Positions 7,707-16,810 of a DNA stretch of 64,000 nt are shown here, in pieces (position 1 is the first letter of the stretch; every line of letters begins with the position of its first letter). The notes beneath the pieces were generated by a model. It was not told where the DNA came from and ran no database searches. It was given only the letters and a program-made list of their open reading frames with translations. The position numbers and the translations under genes are program-made. Origin of the DNA: an uncultured bacterium (lineage in GTDB: Bacteria; Chloroflexota; Anaerolineae; J036; Brachytrichaceae); assembly GCA_903921365.1 (NCBI GenBank), contig CAIXPS010000029.1, positions 1 to 64,000 on the forward strand, in the 5' to 3' direction.

Positions 7707-10253
7707 TTAGTCGCCGAGCAGGCGTTTCATCAATCGGCGCTTGGCAACCTCAACCAGCAACAGGTAGGTGCTGGTGGCAGCGATCAGGAACAAAAAGTAG
7801 GTCGCGGGCAGCGGCGTAAAGCCAAGCAGCCCAGCGAGCGGCGTGAACGGCAGCAGCAACCCGATCAATACGATCGCCAGCGTGGTGATTGTCAGCGGGC
7901 GGCTGGGGCGGCTCTTGAATGGGTTTCCTGCCGTGCGGATCACAAACAGCACCAGCGTCTGCGTAGCCAGCGACTCGACAAACCAGCCGGTGTGGAACAG
8001 GTCGGCTCCAGCGTGAAATACCAGCAGCATTACGGCAAATGTGAGAAAGTCGTAGATTGAACTAATCGGGCCGATGACCAGCATGAAGTCGCGGATGACA
8101 TCGATATTCCACTTGCGCGGCTTGTGCATGTACGAGTCGTCGACGTTATCCGTGGGGATGGTGATCTGCGCCAGGTCGTAGAGAAAATTGTTGAGCAGGA
8201 TCTGCGTGGGCAGCATGGGCAGGAAGGGGAGGAATAGCGCCGCGCCGGCCATGCTGAACATATTGCCAAAGTTCGAACTGGTGCCCATCAGCAGGTACTT
8301 CATGACGTTGCCGAACGCTTTGCGCCCTTCGAGGATGCCCGCGTGCAACACGCGCAGGCTGCGTTCGAGCAGGATGATATCGGCGGCGCCCTTAGCCACA
8401 TCCACCGCGGTTGAGACGGAGATGCCGACGTCGGCATTATGCAGCGAGGGCGCATCGTTGATGCCATCGCCCATATAGCCCACCACGTGCCCGCGCCTCT
8501 TGAGCGCGAGGATGATGCGGTTTTTCTGCGCTGGCGAGACGCGCGCAAACACCGTGCCGGTTTCGGCCAGTTGCCCCAGTGCGGTGTCGGTGACCTGATC
8601 CAGTTCATCGCCGAGGATGATGCGCCCGGCGTCCAGTCCGACTTGTTTGCAAATGTGCTGCGCCACCAACTCGCCGTCGCCAGTGAGAATCTTGACGCGC
8701 ACGCCGTCGTCGGCCAGTTGCTTCAACACCTCGGCGGCGTCAGGCAAGGGGGGATCGATGAACGCGACAAAACCCGCCAGGGTCAGCGCTGTCTCGTCGG
8801 GAACGCGATATGCATCCTGAACCGGCGCCTCGCGCCACGCCACGGCCAGAACGCGGAAACCCTGCGCGCTCAACTCCTGGTACGTCTTGTGCGCCAACGC
8901 CAGCCCAGCGGCGTCGAACGGCTTCGTCTGCCCATCCAACTCATACGCAGTGCACACCACGAATACCCTTTCGGGCGCCCCTTTGGTGATCATCAGACGG
9001 CGCACATCCGAGGCCAGAACGATGGACAAGCGTCGGCGGGTAAAGTCGAAGGGGATCTCATCCAGTTTGTGAAACGCCTGCGGGTCGAGTCCGTCGCTCT
9101 GCAGCAGCGCAGGATCGACCGGCTTCGCCTTGACATGGTCGACGATAGCCTGATCGAGCGCGTTCTTGATGCCGGTCTCGAAAGTGCTGTTCAAAAGCGC
9201 CAGCGCAAGGACGCGGTCGGATGAGCGGTCAGCCAGGTCCACATGGCGGTCGAGCGACATGTCGCCGCTTGTGAGCGTGCCGGTTTTGTCGCTGCACAGA
9301 ATGTCCATGCTGCCAAAGTTCTGGATCGATGCCAGGTTTTTGACGATGACCTTCTGTTTCGACATGTGCACCGCGCCCCGCGCCAGCGTCACCGTCGTGA
9401 TCATCGGCAGGAATTCAGGCGTCAGGCCAACTGCCAGTGACACGGCAAATAGGAGTGATTGCAGCGCGTCTTTTTTCTGCAGCGCGCTGACGAGAAACAC
9501 AAACAGCACCAGCAGCAACACCACCCGCATGATGAACATGCCGAACTGGCGCGTGCCGCGATCGAACTCGGTTTCGGGCGCGCGCGTCGCCAGCCGTGTG
9601 GCGATATCGCCGAACGAGGTATTCCTGCCCGTGGTGGTCACCATCGCAGTGGCCGTGCCGCTTTCGATGGACGAGCCCAGAAAGACCGCGTTGCGCGAAT
9701 TCGCCGGGTTGTCCGACGAAGCATCATCCTCGCCCGCTTCCTTTTCGACGGGCAACGATTCGCCGGTCAACGCCGCCTGGTTGGCATGAAGGTCGCGCGC
9801 TTCGATCAGCCGCGCGTCGGCAGGAACGAGGTCGCCAGCCGACAGCCGGATCACATCGCCGGGCACAATGTCATGGCGTGGGACTTCGACCCATTGGCCA
9901 TCGCGCAACGTGGTGGCGGTGAGCGCCACCTGCGACCGCAGGCGCTCGGCGGCCTGTTGCGAGCGGTTCGTCTGGAAATAGTCAATGGCGGTGCTGAAAA
10001 ACACAATAAGGACGATGATGATGGCGGAGATGGGTTCACCCAGAACCGCAGAGACAACGCTCGCGGCCAGCAGGATCATCACCAGCGGATTCGCAAGCCC
10101 CGCGAGAATGCGCCTGATCGGGCCGGCGCGTTTGACCGTCGCCGTTTCATTGGGGCCGTATTGCGTCAGTCGCTTACGAACTTCACCGCTCGTCAGACCT
10201 TTCTCAGAACTGCCCAACTGCTGATATAGACCGGCAAGTGTCACATGTTGCAT
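7707..10253 (-). CDS. mgtA: Magnesium-translocating P-type ATPase
   Basis: An 848-aa P3B-type ATPase. The order is an N-terminal cytosolic segment, two membrane helices (about 55-95), the actuator loop with LTGES, TM4 with VGLTPEFLPMI (typical of MgtA/MgtB), the phosphorylation motif DKTGTLT (D322), the hinge GDGINDAPSL, and six C-terminal helices. It imports Mg2+ using ATP. ATG at 10251-10253 is preferred over two upstream GTG codons because GGTGTGGTGG lies directly before it. No leader ORF or known Mg2+ riboswitch was recognised in the 130-bp divergent region towards the FAD oxidoreductase. Confidence 0.93.
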   Translation of the reverse strand: MQHVTLAGLYQQLGSSEKGLTSGEVRKRLTQYGPNETATVKRAGPIRRILAGLANPLVMILLAASVVSAVLGEPISAIIIVLIVFFSTAIDYFQTNRSQQAAERLRSQVALTATTLRDGQWVEVPRHDIVPGDVIRLSAGDLVPADARLIEARDLHANQAALTGESLPVEKEAGEDDASSDNPANSRNAVFLGSSIESGTATAMVTTTGRNTSFGDIATRLATRAPETEFDRGTRQFGMFIMRVVLLLVLFVFLVSALQKKDALQSLLFAVSLAVGLTPEFLPMITTVTLARGAVHMSKQKVIVKNLASIQNFGSMDILCSDKTGTLTSGDMSLDRHVDLADRSSDRVLALALLNSTFETGIKNALDQAIVDHVKAKPVDPALLQSDGLDPQAFHKLDEIPFDFTRRRLSIVLASDVRRLMITKGAPERVFVVCTAYELDGQTKPFDAAGLALAHKTYQELSAQGFRVLAVAWREAPVQDAYRVPDETALTLAGFVAFIDPPLPDAAEVLKQLADDGVRVKILTGDGELVAQHICKQVGLDAGRIILGDELDQVTDTALGQLAETGTVFARVSPAQKNRIILALKRRGHVVGYMGDGINDAPSLHNADVGISVSTAVDVAKGAADIILLERSLRVLHAGILEGRKAFGNVMKYLLMGTSSNFGNMFSMAGAALFLPFLPMLPTQILLNNFLYDLAQITIPTDNVDDSYMHKPRKWNIDVIRDFMLVIGPISSIYDFLTFAVMLLVFHAGADLFHTGWFVESLATQTLVLFVIRTAGNPFKSRPSRPLTITTLAIVLIGLLLPFTPLAGLLGFTPLPATYFLFLIAATSTYLLLVEVAKRRLMKRLLGD

Positions 10254-10384
10254 ATCCACCACACCTTATCGTTCAACATACGCTTTCCAATGACAACTAT
10301 CTTACTGCTATATTGGCTCAACACCGCAAGGCCAACATGAAACGCGCGTTGGATCGCTGCAAGAGCTGTACTACACTAAACCCC

Positions 10385-11995
10385 ATGAGCGAAAAACACG
10401 CGGATATTCTGATTGTTGGCGGAAGCACGGGTGGTTGTGCGGCGGCGCTGGCCGCGGCGTCACTGGGTTACAAGGTCATCCTGACCGAAGAGACGCACTG
10501 GATCGGCGGGCAACTCACCTCACAGGCCGTGCCGCCTGACGAACACCCGTGGATCGAGCAGTTCGGCTGCACGCGCCGATATCGCCAGTTTCGCAATGGG
10601 GTGCGGCAGTACTATCGCGATCACTATCCGCTGACGCCACAAGCCCGCGCAGATGCAACATTGAACCCCGGCAACGGCTGGGTGTCGCGGCTGTGTCACG
10701 AACCGCGCATCGGGGTCGCCGTGCTGGAGCAGTTGATGTCCTATGCGTGTAGCGCCGGATTGCTCACGATCCTGTTGCGCTACAAGGCGGTCTCTGCCGA
10801 GACGGACGGCGATACCGTGCGCGCCGTCACGTTGCGCAACCTCGACAGCGCCGACATCGTGACCATCACCGCTGACTACATTCTTGACGCGACCGAACTG
10901 GGCGACCTGCTGCCGCTGGCGCGCGTCGAATATGTCAGCGGCGCGGAGTCGCAGGACGAGACAGGCGAACCGCACGCGGTCAGCGGGCCGCCTCGCCCCG
11001 ATGATGTTCAATCATTCACCTGGTGCTTCGCGATGGGATTTGATCCCGCTGGCGAGCACGTGATCGATAAGCCGGCGCAGTACGAACGCTGGCGCGACTA
11101 CTGGCCGCAACTGACCCCGCCGTGGCCGGCGAAACAGTTGAGCATGAACCAGGTCAATCCAATCACGCTGCAACCATTCCCGCGCGTGCTGTTCCCGCAC
11201 GAGTCCGCGAATCCGTACGATTCGCTGTGGACGTATCGCCGCCTGATCTGCCGCGATCACTACGAAACCGGCGCGATGCCGCACGAGGTGACGTTGGTGA
11301 ACTGGCCGATGAACGACTACTGGGAAGGCAACATCATCGACAAACCTGAGAGCAAGGCGCAACGCTACTTGAACGAATCGCGCCAGTTGTCGCTCAGCCT
11401 GATGTACTGGTTACAGACCGAAGCCCCGCGCGCCGATGGCGGTACAGGCTATCCTGGCCTGTACATGCGTCCCGACATCACTGGCACTGAAGATGGGCTG
11501 GCAATGTATCCGTATATCCGCGAGTCGCGCCGGATCAAAGCGGTTTTCACGGTGCTGGAACAGCACGTAGGCGCCGAGGCGCGTCCTTCGACAGGCTCAG
11601 GACAGGCTGGGAAGGAAGCAGAGCACTTCGCCGACAGCGTCGGTATCGGCTCATATCGCATCGACCTGCATCCGAGTACGGGGCACGTCAACTACATCGA
11701 CATCTCCAGCCTGCCGTTCCAGATCCCGCTGGGTGCGTTATTGCCGGTGCGCGTCGAAAACCTATTGCCGGCCTGCAAGAACCTCGGCGTGACGCACATC
11801 ACCAATGGATGTTTTCGGTTGCATCCGGTCGAATGGAACATTGGCGAAGCGAGCGGGCTTCTGGCAGCCTTTTGCCTGCAACGCAAAGTGAAACCTCGTC
11901 AGGTGCAGACAGAAGCCCCTTTGCTGCAGGATTTTCAGCAACTCCTGATCAAGCAGGGAGTTGAACTGGAATGGCCGAAGACGAGACCGCTTTAA
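10385..11995 (+). CDS. FAD-dependent oxidoreductase with an in-frame repeat insertion
   Basis: A 536-aa flavoprotein of the FAD_oxidored class. The dinucleotide-binding motif ILIVGGSTGGCAAALAAA is near residues 8-25, followed by ETHWIGGQLTSQ. The C-terminal part has LPACKNLGVTHITNGCFRLH and HPVEWNIGEASGLLAA. The substrate is unknown. ATG 10385 is chosen because the fold starts immediately after it; an upstream in-frame extension to 10238 has no family-like sequence. Residues 400-410 (RPSTGSGQAGK) are encoded by a dispersed DNA repeat (11585-11616) and probably form a surface loop. It is transcribed divergently from mgtA. Confidence 0.8.
   Translation: MSEKHADILIVGGSTGGCAAALAAASLGYKVILTEETHWIGGQLTSQAVPPDEHPWIEQFGCTRRYRQFRNGVRQYYRDHYPLTPQARADATLNPGNGWVSRLCHEPRIGVAVLEQLMSYACSAGLLTILLRYKAVSAETDGDTVRAVTLRNLDSADIVTITADYILDATELGDLLPLARVEYVSGAESQDETGEPHAVSGPPRPDDVQSFTWCFAMGFDPAGEHVIDKPAQYERWRDYWPQLTPPWPAKQLSMNQVNPITLQPFPRVLFPHESANPYDSLWTYRRLICRDHYETGAMPHEVTLVNWPMNDYWEGNIIDKPESKAQRYLNESRQLSLSLMYWLQTEAPRADGGTGYPGLYMRPDITGTEDGLAMYPYIRESRRIKAVFTVLEQHVGAEARPSTGSGQAGKEAEHFADSVGIGSYRIDLHPSTGHVNYIDISSLPFQIPLGALLPVRVENLLPACKNLGVTHITNGCFRLHPVEWNIGEASGLLAAFCLQRKVKPRQVQTEAPLLQDFQQLLIKQGVELEWPKTRPL
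11585..11616 (+). repeat. CCTTCGACAGGCTCAGGACAGG repeat inside a CDS
   Basis: The core CCTTCGACAGGCTCAGGA (11585-11602) is the short repeat seen widely in environmental bacterial genomes, where it is often translated as RPSTGSGQA. Here it adds about 10 codons in frame to the FAD oxidoreductase. Confidence 0.75.
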
Positions 11996-12051
11996 ATGCG
12001 TTGAATTCTGCAAGGTTTATGCTTACTTTGCTGGTGGAGGCAGTAGTAATG

Positions 12052-13521
12052 TCATTGCAGCTCTTCGCCGATGGCCTCGAATTGTTCAAGCGCTGCGCGC
12101 AAATCCTCGACGATCTCTGCCGCCAGGATGTCGGGCTCCGGCAGGTTGGCCGAATCCTCCAGCGACTCGTCGCGCAGCCAAAAGATATCGAGGTTGGCCT
12201 TGTCACGCCCAGCCAGCTCATCATAGTCATAGGCACGCCAGCGCCCCTGTAGGTTCGTCTCTGAATACGTCGCCTTGCGCTCGTGCCGGTTGGCCGGGTT
12301 GTAGCACGTCACGAACTCGTCCAGCACCGCGCGCGTGAGCGGGTTCTGCTTCAGCGTGATGTTGATGTTCGTGCGGAAGTCGTAGATCCACAACCGTTCG
12401 GTCCATGCGCCTTCGCGCGCCGGCTTGCGGTCGAAGAAGATCACGTTGGCCTTGACGCCTTGCGCATAGAAGATGCCGGTCGGCAGACGTAGGAGTGTGT
12501 GCACGTCACATTCCTTCATCAGGTTGCGCCGGATCGTCTCGCCCGCGCCGCCCTCGAACAACACGTTATCCGGCACGACGACCGCGGCGCGCCCGTGCAT
12601 CTTCAACAGCGTCTTGACGTGCTGGACGAAGTTCAATTGCTTGTTGCTGGTGGCAACCCAGAAGTCATCGCGCACGTAGCTGTGCGCCTCGCGTTTGGCG
12701 TCGCCGTCATCGGTGACCACGCTGACGCTGCTCTTCTTCCCAAAGGGCGGATTCGTCAGTACCATGTCAAAGCGCCTGCCTGGGTCGCCGGCCAGGCTAT
12801 CCGCGACAGTGATCGGGCTCTCGATGCTGTCCAGCCCGATGCCGTGCAGATACAGGTTCATCACGCACAGTCGCGCGGTGTTGTCGACGATCTCCCAGCC
12901 GCGCAACGCCTTCTGCAGCAGGTGCGCCATCGCCGCAGAATCCAACTGCCCTTGTTTCGTGATGTAGTTAAACGCCGAGAGCAGAAATCCACCTGTGCCG
13001 CACGCGGGGTCGGCGATGTCCATCAGCGCGCCGGGCTGCATCACGTCGACGATGGCCTTGATCAGCGGGCGCGGGGTGAAATATTGCCCCGCGCCGGATT
13101 TCACATCCTGCGCGTTCTTCTCCAGCAACCCTTCGTAAATCTCGCCCTTGACGTCGATATCCAGCCCCATCCACGTCTCGCCGTTGATCAACTCGACCAG
13201 CCGGCGCAGCTTGGCGGGATCCTGGATGCGGTTCTGAGCCTTGCGGAAAATCGTGGGGATCAACCCCTTACCCTTGCCCAACTCGGCAAGGATGTGACGG
13301 TAATGGACTTCGAGCGCATCGCCGTCCCGCCCGATCAAACTACTCCACCGCAATCCATCGGGGATCGAACTGGGGCGCAACAGTTGCTGCTCCTCGTCCA
13401 TTTTGAGGAACAACAGGTAGGTCAACTGCTCGACGTAGTCGCCGTACGACATGCCGTCATCGCGCAGGACATTGCAGTAGTTCCACAGGCGTTGGACGAT
13501 GGCAGAAGAGGTGTTGGTCAC
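12052..13521 (-). CDS. hsdM: Type I restriction-modification system, methyltransferase (M) subunit
   Basis: A 489-aa N6-adenine DNA methyltransferase. The N-terminal HsdM helical domain (about 5-135) is followed by the SAM motif DPACGTGGF (171-179) and the catalytic motif TNPPFG (256-261). The late segment with IFFDRKP is also typical. With HsdS it methylates adenine in a bipartite target, and with HsdR it forms the restriction complex. It begins with GTG at 13519-13521, overlapping the RAYT stop in a GTGA arrangement, so its translation is probably coupled to the transposase ORF. It ends convergent to the FAD oxidoreductase, about 55 bp away. Confidence 0.95.
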   Translation of the reverse strand: MTNTSSAIVQRLWNYCNVLRDDGMSYGDYVEQLTYLLFLKMDEEQQLLRPSSIPDGLRWSSLIGRDGDALEVHYRHILAELGKGKGLIPTIFRKAQNRIQDPAKLRRLVELINGETWMGLDIDVKGEIYEGLLEKNAQDVKSGAGQYFTPRPLIKAIVDVMQPGALMDIADPACGTGGFLLSAFNYITKQGQLDSAAMAHLLQKALRGWEIVDNTARLCVMNLYLHGIGLDSIESPITVADSLAGDPGRRFDMVLTNPPFGKKSSVSVVTDDGDAKREAHSYVRDDFWVATSNKQLNFVQHVKTLLKMHGRAAVVVPDNVLFEGGAGETIRRNLMKECDVHTLLRLPTGIFYAQGVKANVIFFDRKPAREGAWTERLWIYDFRTNINITLKQNPLTRAVLDEFVTCYNPANRHERKATYSETNLQGRWRAYDYDELAGRDKANLDIFWLRDESLEDSANLPEPDILAAEIVEDLRAALEQFEAIGEELQ

Positions 13522-14141
13522 TGTCGCTCCATTGTGTATTTCAGGTCCGAGAGATAGTGGCTGATATGACAGGGCACAGGCAATCCCGAATGCCCGTTCG
13601 GATTATCACGATCCATGTCCCACTGCTCTGGATTATCGACGATATATTGCCGGATGGCGCGCAGTTCCCGTTCGTCTCGGACAACGTGCTCGAAATAATT
13701 CCGTTGCCAGAATTTAGCCTGACGATCCACCTTGTGCGCATCGATCCAGCGCAGGTATACGGTGAACACCAGCGATTTTAACGCGGCGATCACATCCCCC
13801 AATGCGGGTTTCAGGTTGATCTTCAGAGGCGCGGGCACCGCCCAATCGCGTCCTTTCTGTTCGATCAGCGACGCCGGCACATCTTGGCAAATGATTGCGT
13901 CTGGATGCGCCTGCAACCACACGATCATATGCACATGATTGGGCATGACAACGAATTCGCCCAGTGCAATCGTCGGGAACCGTGCCGGCAGGGATTCCCA
14001 CACATCGAGGATGATATCGGCGACAGGCGGGTCGTGCAGTACGCACACACGGTCCTCCGTGCACATTGTCACGAAATATGCCCCAGCCTGTGTATAGTCA
14101 TACGTCGGCATCCTGATCGATCGGCGATGGTATTGATTCAT
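13518..14141 (-). CDS. REP-associated tyrosine transposase (RAYT; IS200-like Y1)
   Basis: A 207-aa protein starting at ATG 14139-14141. The N-terminus RRSIRMPTYDYTQAGAYFVTMCT is the RAYT hallmark (quoted here only in part: RRSIR, YDYTQAGAYFVT). The HUH motif is VVMPNHVHMIVW (H69, H71). Candidate nucleophile Tyr166 sits in RQYIVDNPEQW, after FWQRNYFEHVVR. RAYTs are single-copy domesticated relatives of IS200/IS605 transposases that act on REP hairpins. It lies directly downstream of an array of palindromic repeats and overlaps hsdM by 4 nt. A TTG 24 nt upstream would also be in frame but is less likely as start. Confidence 0.88.
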   Translation of the reverse strand: MNQYHRRSIRMPTYDYTQAGAYFVTMCTEDRVCVLHDPPVADIILDVWESLPARFPTIALGEFVVMPNHVHMIVWLQAHPDAIICQDVPASLIEQKGRDWAVPAPLKINLKPALGDVIAALKSLVFTVYLRWIDAHKVDRQAKFWQRNYFEHVVRDERELRAIRQYIVDNPEQWDMDRDNPNGHSGLPVPCHISHYLSDLKYTMERQ

Positions 14142-15033
14142 GGTCACGGATGATTGTATTGCCAAACGTAATAGGTAACACCGGTAAATGTCATTGTGGC
14201 GTCACGTCATTGGGTGACGATCCGTTCCGTGTAGGGGCATGCTCCGCACCTTGCGTCTGCCCCGTTGTAACCCGACCTAATCATAACGGGTGACAATGGT
14301 AAACGTCATTATGGCCTTACACCAATTTAGGTCGTACGGGCGACGACGAAACGATATCGGTTCTGTTGCGAAATGTAATCGTGGGTGTGCCGCGACCGGG
14401 CAACCGCAAGGCGCGAAGCGTGCCCCTACACAGAACGTGCCGCGTTCACGTTGAATGGCCTTACGCCTGCACGATGTAACCCGACCCATTGGTAAACGGG
14501 TGACAACGGCAATCGTCGTTATGGGGTTACACCAATTTAGGTCGTAACGGGCGACGACGAAACGATATCGATTCTGTTGCGAAATGTAATTGTGGGTGTG
14601 CCGCGACCGGGCAACCGCAAGGCGCGAAACGTGCCCCTACACGGAGCGCCGCGTGTGGTTGTTTTGCCAGGCCTTGCGCCTGCGCGATGTAACCCAACCC
14701 GATCATAACGGGCGACAATGGCAATCGTCGTTGTGGCATCACCCCATCGGGTGACGACGTGTTCCGTGTAGGGGCACGGCCTTGCGCCTGCCCGATGTAA
14801 CCCTACCCAATCGTAATGGGCAACAACGGCACACATCATTGCGCAAACACATTACCAAATGATTGCACCTGTGTTGAAACCGCGACGCCGGTCCGCCAAA
14901 TACGGGGCAGACGCAAGGCCATGCCCCTACAACACCACACGTACCGCGCGCCAATCACGATGGAGTCATCACCCATATCCGCCGCATCTCGTGTAACCGT
15001 TACAGGGGCAACCGCAAGGCGCGAAGCATGCCC
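14142..15033. repeat. REP-like repeat array between hsdS and the RAYT gene
   Basis: This 0.9-kb stretch has no credible gene. It contains units of about 210 bp starting near 14266, 14475 and 14687. Each begins with a TGTAACCC(G/A)ACC segment. The first two also share ACACCAATTTAGGTCGT, CGACGACGAAACGATATCG and a GGGCAACCGCAAGGCGCGAA...TGCCCCTA palindrome (14398-14428, 14609-14639). Further TAGGGGCA palindromes, in both orientations, are at 14231-14263, 14768-14793, 14904-14930 and 15005-15036. The units diverge by scattered substitutions. The last palindrome supplies the hsdS stop codon. Confidence 0.85.
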
Positions 15034-16518
15034 CTAAATGGAACGCTCCGCCTGGATGCCTTCCAACAACACGCTTGCCGGTTCGTCGTTGGGGTCTTGC
15101 GACACCAGCTTGCCGGAGAATGCACGTTTTAGAATGGATTGACGCAGACGTTCTAGCCGTACTGAGGTGTTTTCGATAACAGTAACAAGGTTACTCGCGA
15201 TAGATAGCTTCTGCTCAATAGCGTCAACAATTCGCACTTGTTCACTAATGGGGGGTATGGGCAAAACGATACTATGCAAACTCGATTGGTTAATCTTATA
15301 GATGCCAGCACTTGTACGAGATTGGCGCTCTATCTGTTGTCTAACAGAGTTCACATCCCATATTGCTCGCAAAAACCTGGCATTTATTACCATAGATAGA
15401 GGCCGGATCCTAATCATAGTGTCGGGATATGCGACTAGATCAGGATCATCTTCGACAAGGCCACCTCGTCCAATAAGCGACATAGAACCATTTCCGCGTG
15501 CGATTAGGAAATCTCCCTTCTTTACCAGAAATTGCGTGGCATCAATACTTGTCCATGCTCCAGTTTTGCGCTCTGTAAGCAATATGCGTCCATTTCTCAG
15601 TGCAGTAAGCCGTAATACTGGAAAACCGTCAATCGCATCAGTGACCGATCTACCGTTAGCAAGTGGTTCTGCAAGGATTTGTTCCACACTCGCCCAACAC
15701 CACCCCTCCGGCAACACCAGCAACCCACTCGTATCCGGCGACTGCGGCTTGACATATTTAACCTTGCTCGGGTCCTTGCCCTTCGCCCGCAGGTCGGCTT
15801 CCCACTTGGCGTGACGCTCGGCAAGGATGCGCTCCAACAACGCACTCGCCGGCTCATACGACCGCCCTTCGGCGCGCGCCAGTTCGGCCTCGGTGGATAC
15901 CAACCGGCCTTCGCAAGCCGCCTTCAACACGCTGGCCTTGTAACGTTTCAGGTTGGCCTGTGCGCGTTTGAGCGCCGCCACACCAGCATCCAGGCGGGTG
16001 AGCAATTCCTCGATCTTCGCAACGATGTGGTGCTGCTCGTTCAGTGGCGCAATTGGTATTTTTTGTGATCGCACATCGCTATCGCGTACGGCAGGATAGC
16101 TTGTTCCACGTTGTAGCTTTGATAATTCATTCAGAAGGTGTTCTGTTAACGCGTAGTAATACAAATATCGAGATGTCGTTACTTCATTTGCGCGCAAAAC
16201 AGCAAATCCCGTTGATGCAATCTGCTCACCGTTTATGGCAGGGACAATTGCGATGTTTTTCAGATACGTTCGCACTGTCGAGAAAAGAACATCGCCACTT
16301 TTGACTGACTGACGCGCTCTTGACGGGGCTTCTGCGCCTTTGTAGACCTTCGGCTCTACGACTCGTTGAGTAGTGTTGTCGATCGAAGAAATATCGAGGT
16401 AAATGAACTCTTTATCAGGATTAGTGGTCGGATCAAGCTTCCTGACAGATTGCGTGACTTCTCCGATGGTCGTCCACACCCACCCATCGGGTAGCGAAAT
16501 ATCATTGTCATCGTCCAT
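15034..16518 (-). CDS. hsdS: Type I restriction-modification system, specificity (S) subunit
   Basis: A 494-aa HsdS with two target-recognition domains, each opened by a typical phrase: LPDGWVWTTIGEV (about 9-21) and LPEGWCWASVEQI (middle). Each is followed by a conserved helical region: LNEQHHIVAKIEELLTRLD and ISEQVRIVDAIEQKL, ending in LKAACEGRLV and LKRAFSGKLV. The two domains read the two halves of the target. The target itself cannot be predicted. The TAG stop at 15034-15036 lies in the head of a TAGGGGCA repeat, so the C-terminus (ERSI) may have been set by repeat insertion. Confidence 0.93.
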   Translation of the reverse strand: MDDDNDISLPDGWVWTTIGEVTQSVRKLDPTTNPDKEFIYLDISSIDNTTQRVVEPKVYKGAEAPSRARQSVKSGDVLFSTVRTYLKNIAIVPAINGEQIASTGFAVLRANEVTTSRYLYYYALTEHLLNELSKLQRGTSYPAVRDSDVRSQKIPIAPLNEQHHIVAKIEELLTRLDAGVAALKRAQANLKRYKASVLKAACEGRLVSTEAELARAEGRSYEPASALLERILAERHAKWEADLRAKGKDPSKVKYVKPQSPDTSGLLVLPEGWCWASVEQILAEPLANGRSVTDAIDGFPVLRLTALRNGRILLTERKTGAWTSIDATQFLVKKGDFLIARGNGSMSLIGRGGLVEDDPDLVAYPDTMIRIRPLSMVINARFLRAIWDVNSVRQQIERQSRTSAGIYKINQSSLHSIVLPIPPISEQVRIVDAIEQKLSIASNLVTVIENTSVRLERLRQSILKRAFSGKLVSQDPNDEPASVLLEGIQAERSI

Positions 16519-16544
16519 GATTAATCACATAACCAGTCCGATGA

Positions 16545-16790
16545 TCAATTTGCCGTGTATGAAATATCGCGCATTTCGTCATCCGTCGGTATCGCGCCAG
16601 TCGACGGTTTCAGGCTCCCGCCCAATTGATCGACAATGCGCAACTTATCCTCGACCGTTAGTTTCGACTCGCTTACTGTGGGTAACACCGCCAGCCGCAA
16701 ATCGCGCAACAATGCCTCCACCAGATCGAGCTTTTCAGTCGCGGTGAGTTGTTTCGCATCATTAACCACTTGTGCGTATGTCATGACCAT
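16545..16790 (-). CDS. Small antitoxin-like protein within the hsd locus
   Basis: An 81-aa acidic protein. The N-terminal helix TYAQVVNDAKQLTATEKLDLV resembles short antitoxin-like proteins of the 'addiction module' type (quoted in part: KQLTATEKLDLVEALL). The C-terminal half is Asp/Thr-rich with no recognised domain. It lies 20 bp after hsdR and 26 bp before hsdS on the same strand, so it belongs to the same transcript. No toxin partner is next to it. ATG codons at 16788-16790 and 16782-16784 are both possible starts. Function is not established. Confidence 0.55.
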   Translation of the reverse strand: MVMTYAQVVNDAKQLTATEKLDLVEALLRDLRLAVLPTVSESKLTVEDKLRIVDQLGGSLKPSTGAIPTDDEMRDISYTAN

Positions 16791-16810
16791 ATTCTAAGCG
16801 TTCAGAAGCC

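Noticed and set aside
10263-10384. Mg2+-sensing riboswitch or leader upstream of mgtA
   Set aside because: No recognisable M-box or YkoK-like structure and no Pro-rich leader ORF was seen in this short divergent region.
12499-13557. Open frame of 352 codons opposite hsdM
   Set aside because: The methyltransferase motifs are on the minus strand; the plus-strand frame is a compositional shadow.
14277-14954. Small minus-strand ORFs in the repeat array
   Set aside because: Their translations (for example CGCPVAAHP-type runs) merely read the palindromic repeats and are repeated between units; no start sites or conserved domain.
14142-15033. Possible CRISPR array
   Set aside because: Units are about 210 bp and contain divergent palindromes, without short constant repeats separated by unique 30-40-bp spacers; no cas genes are present.
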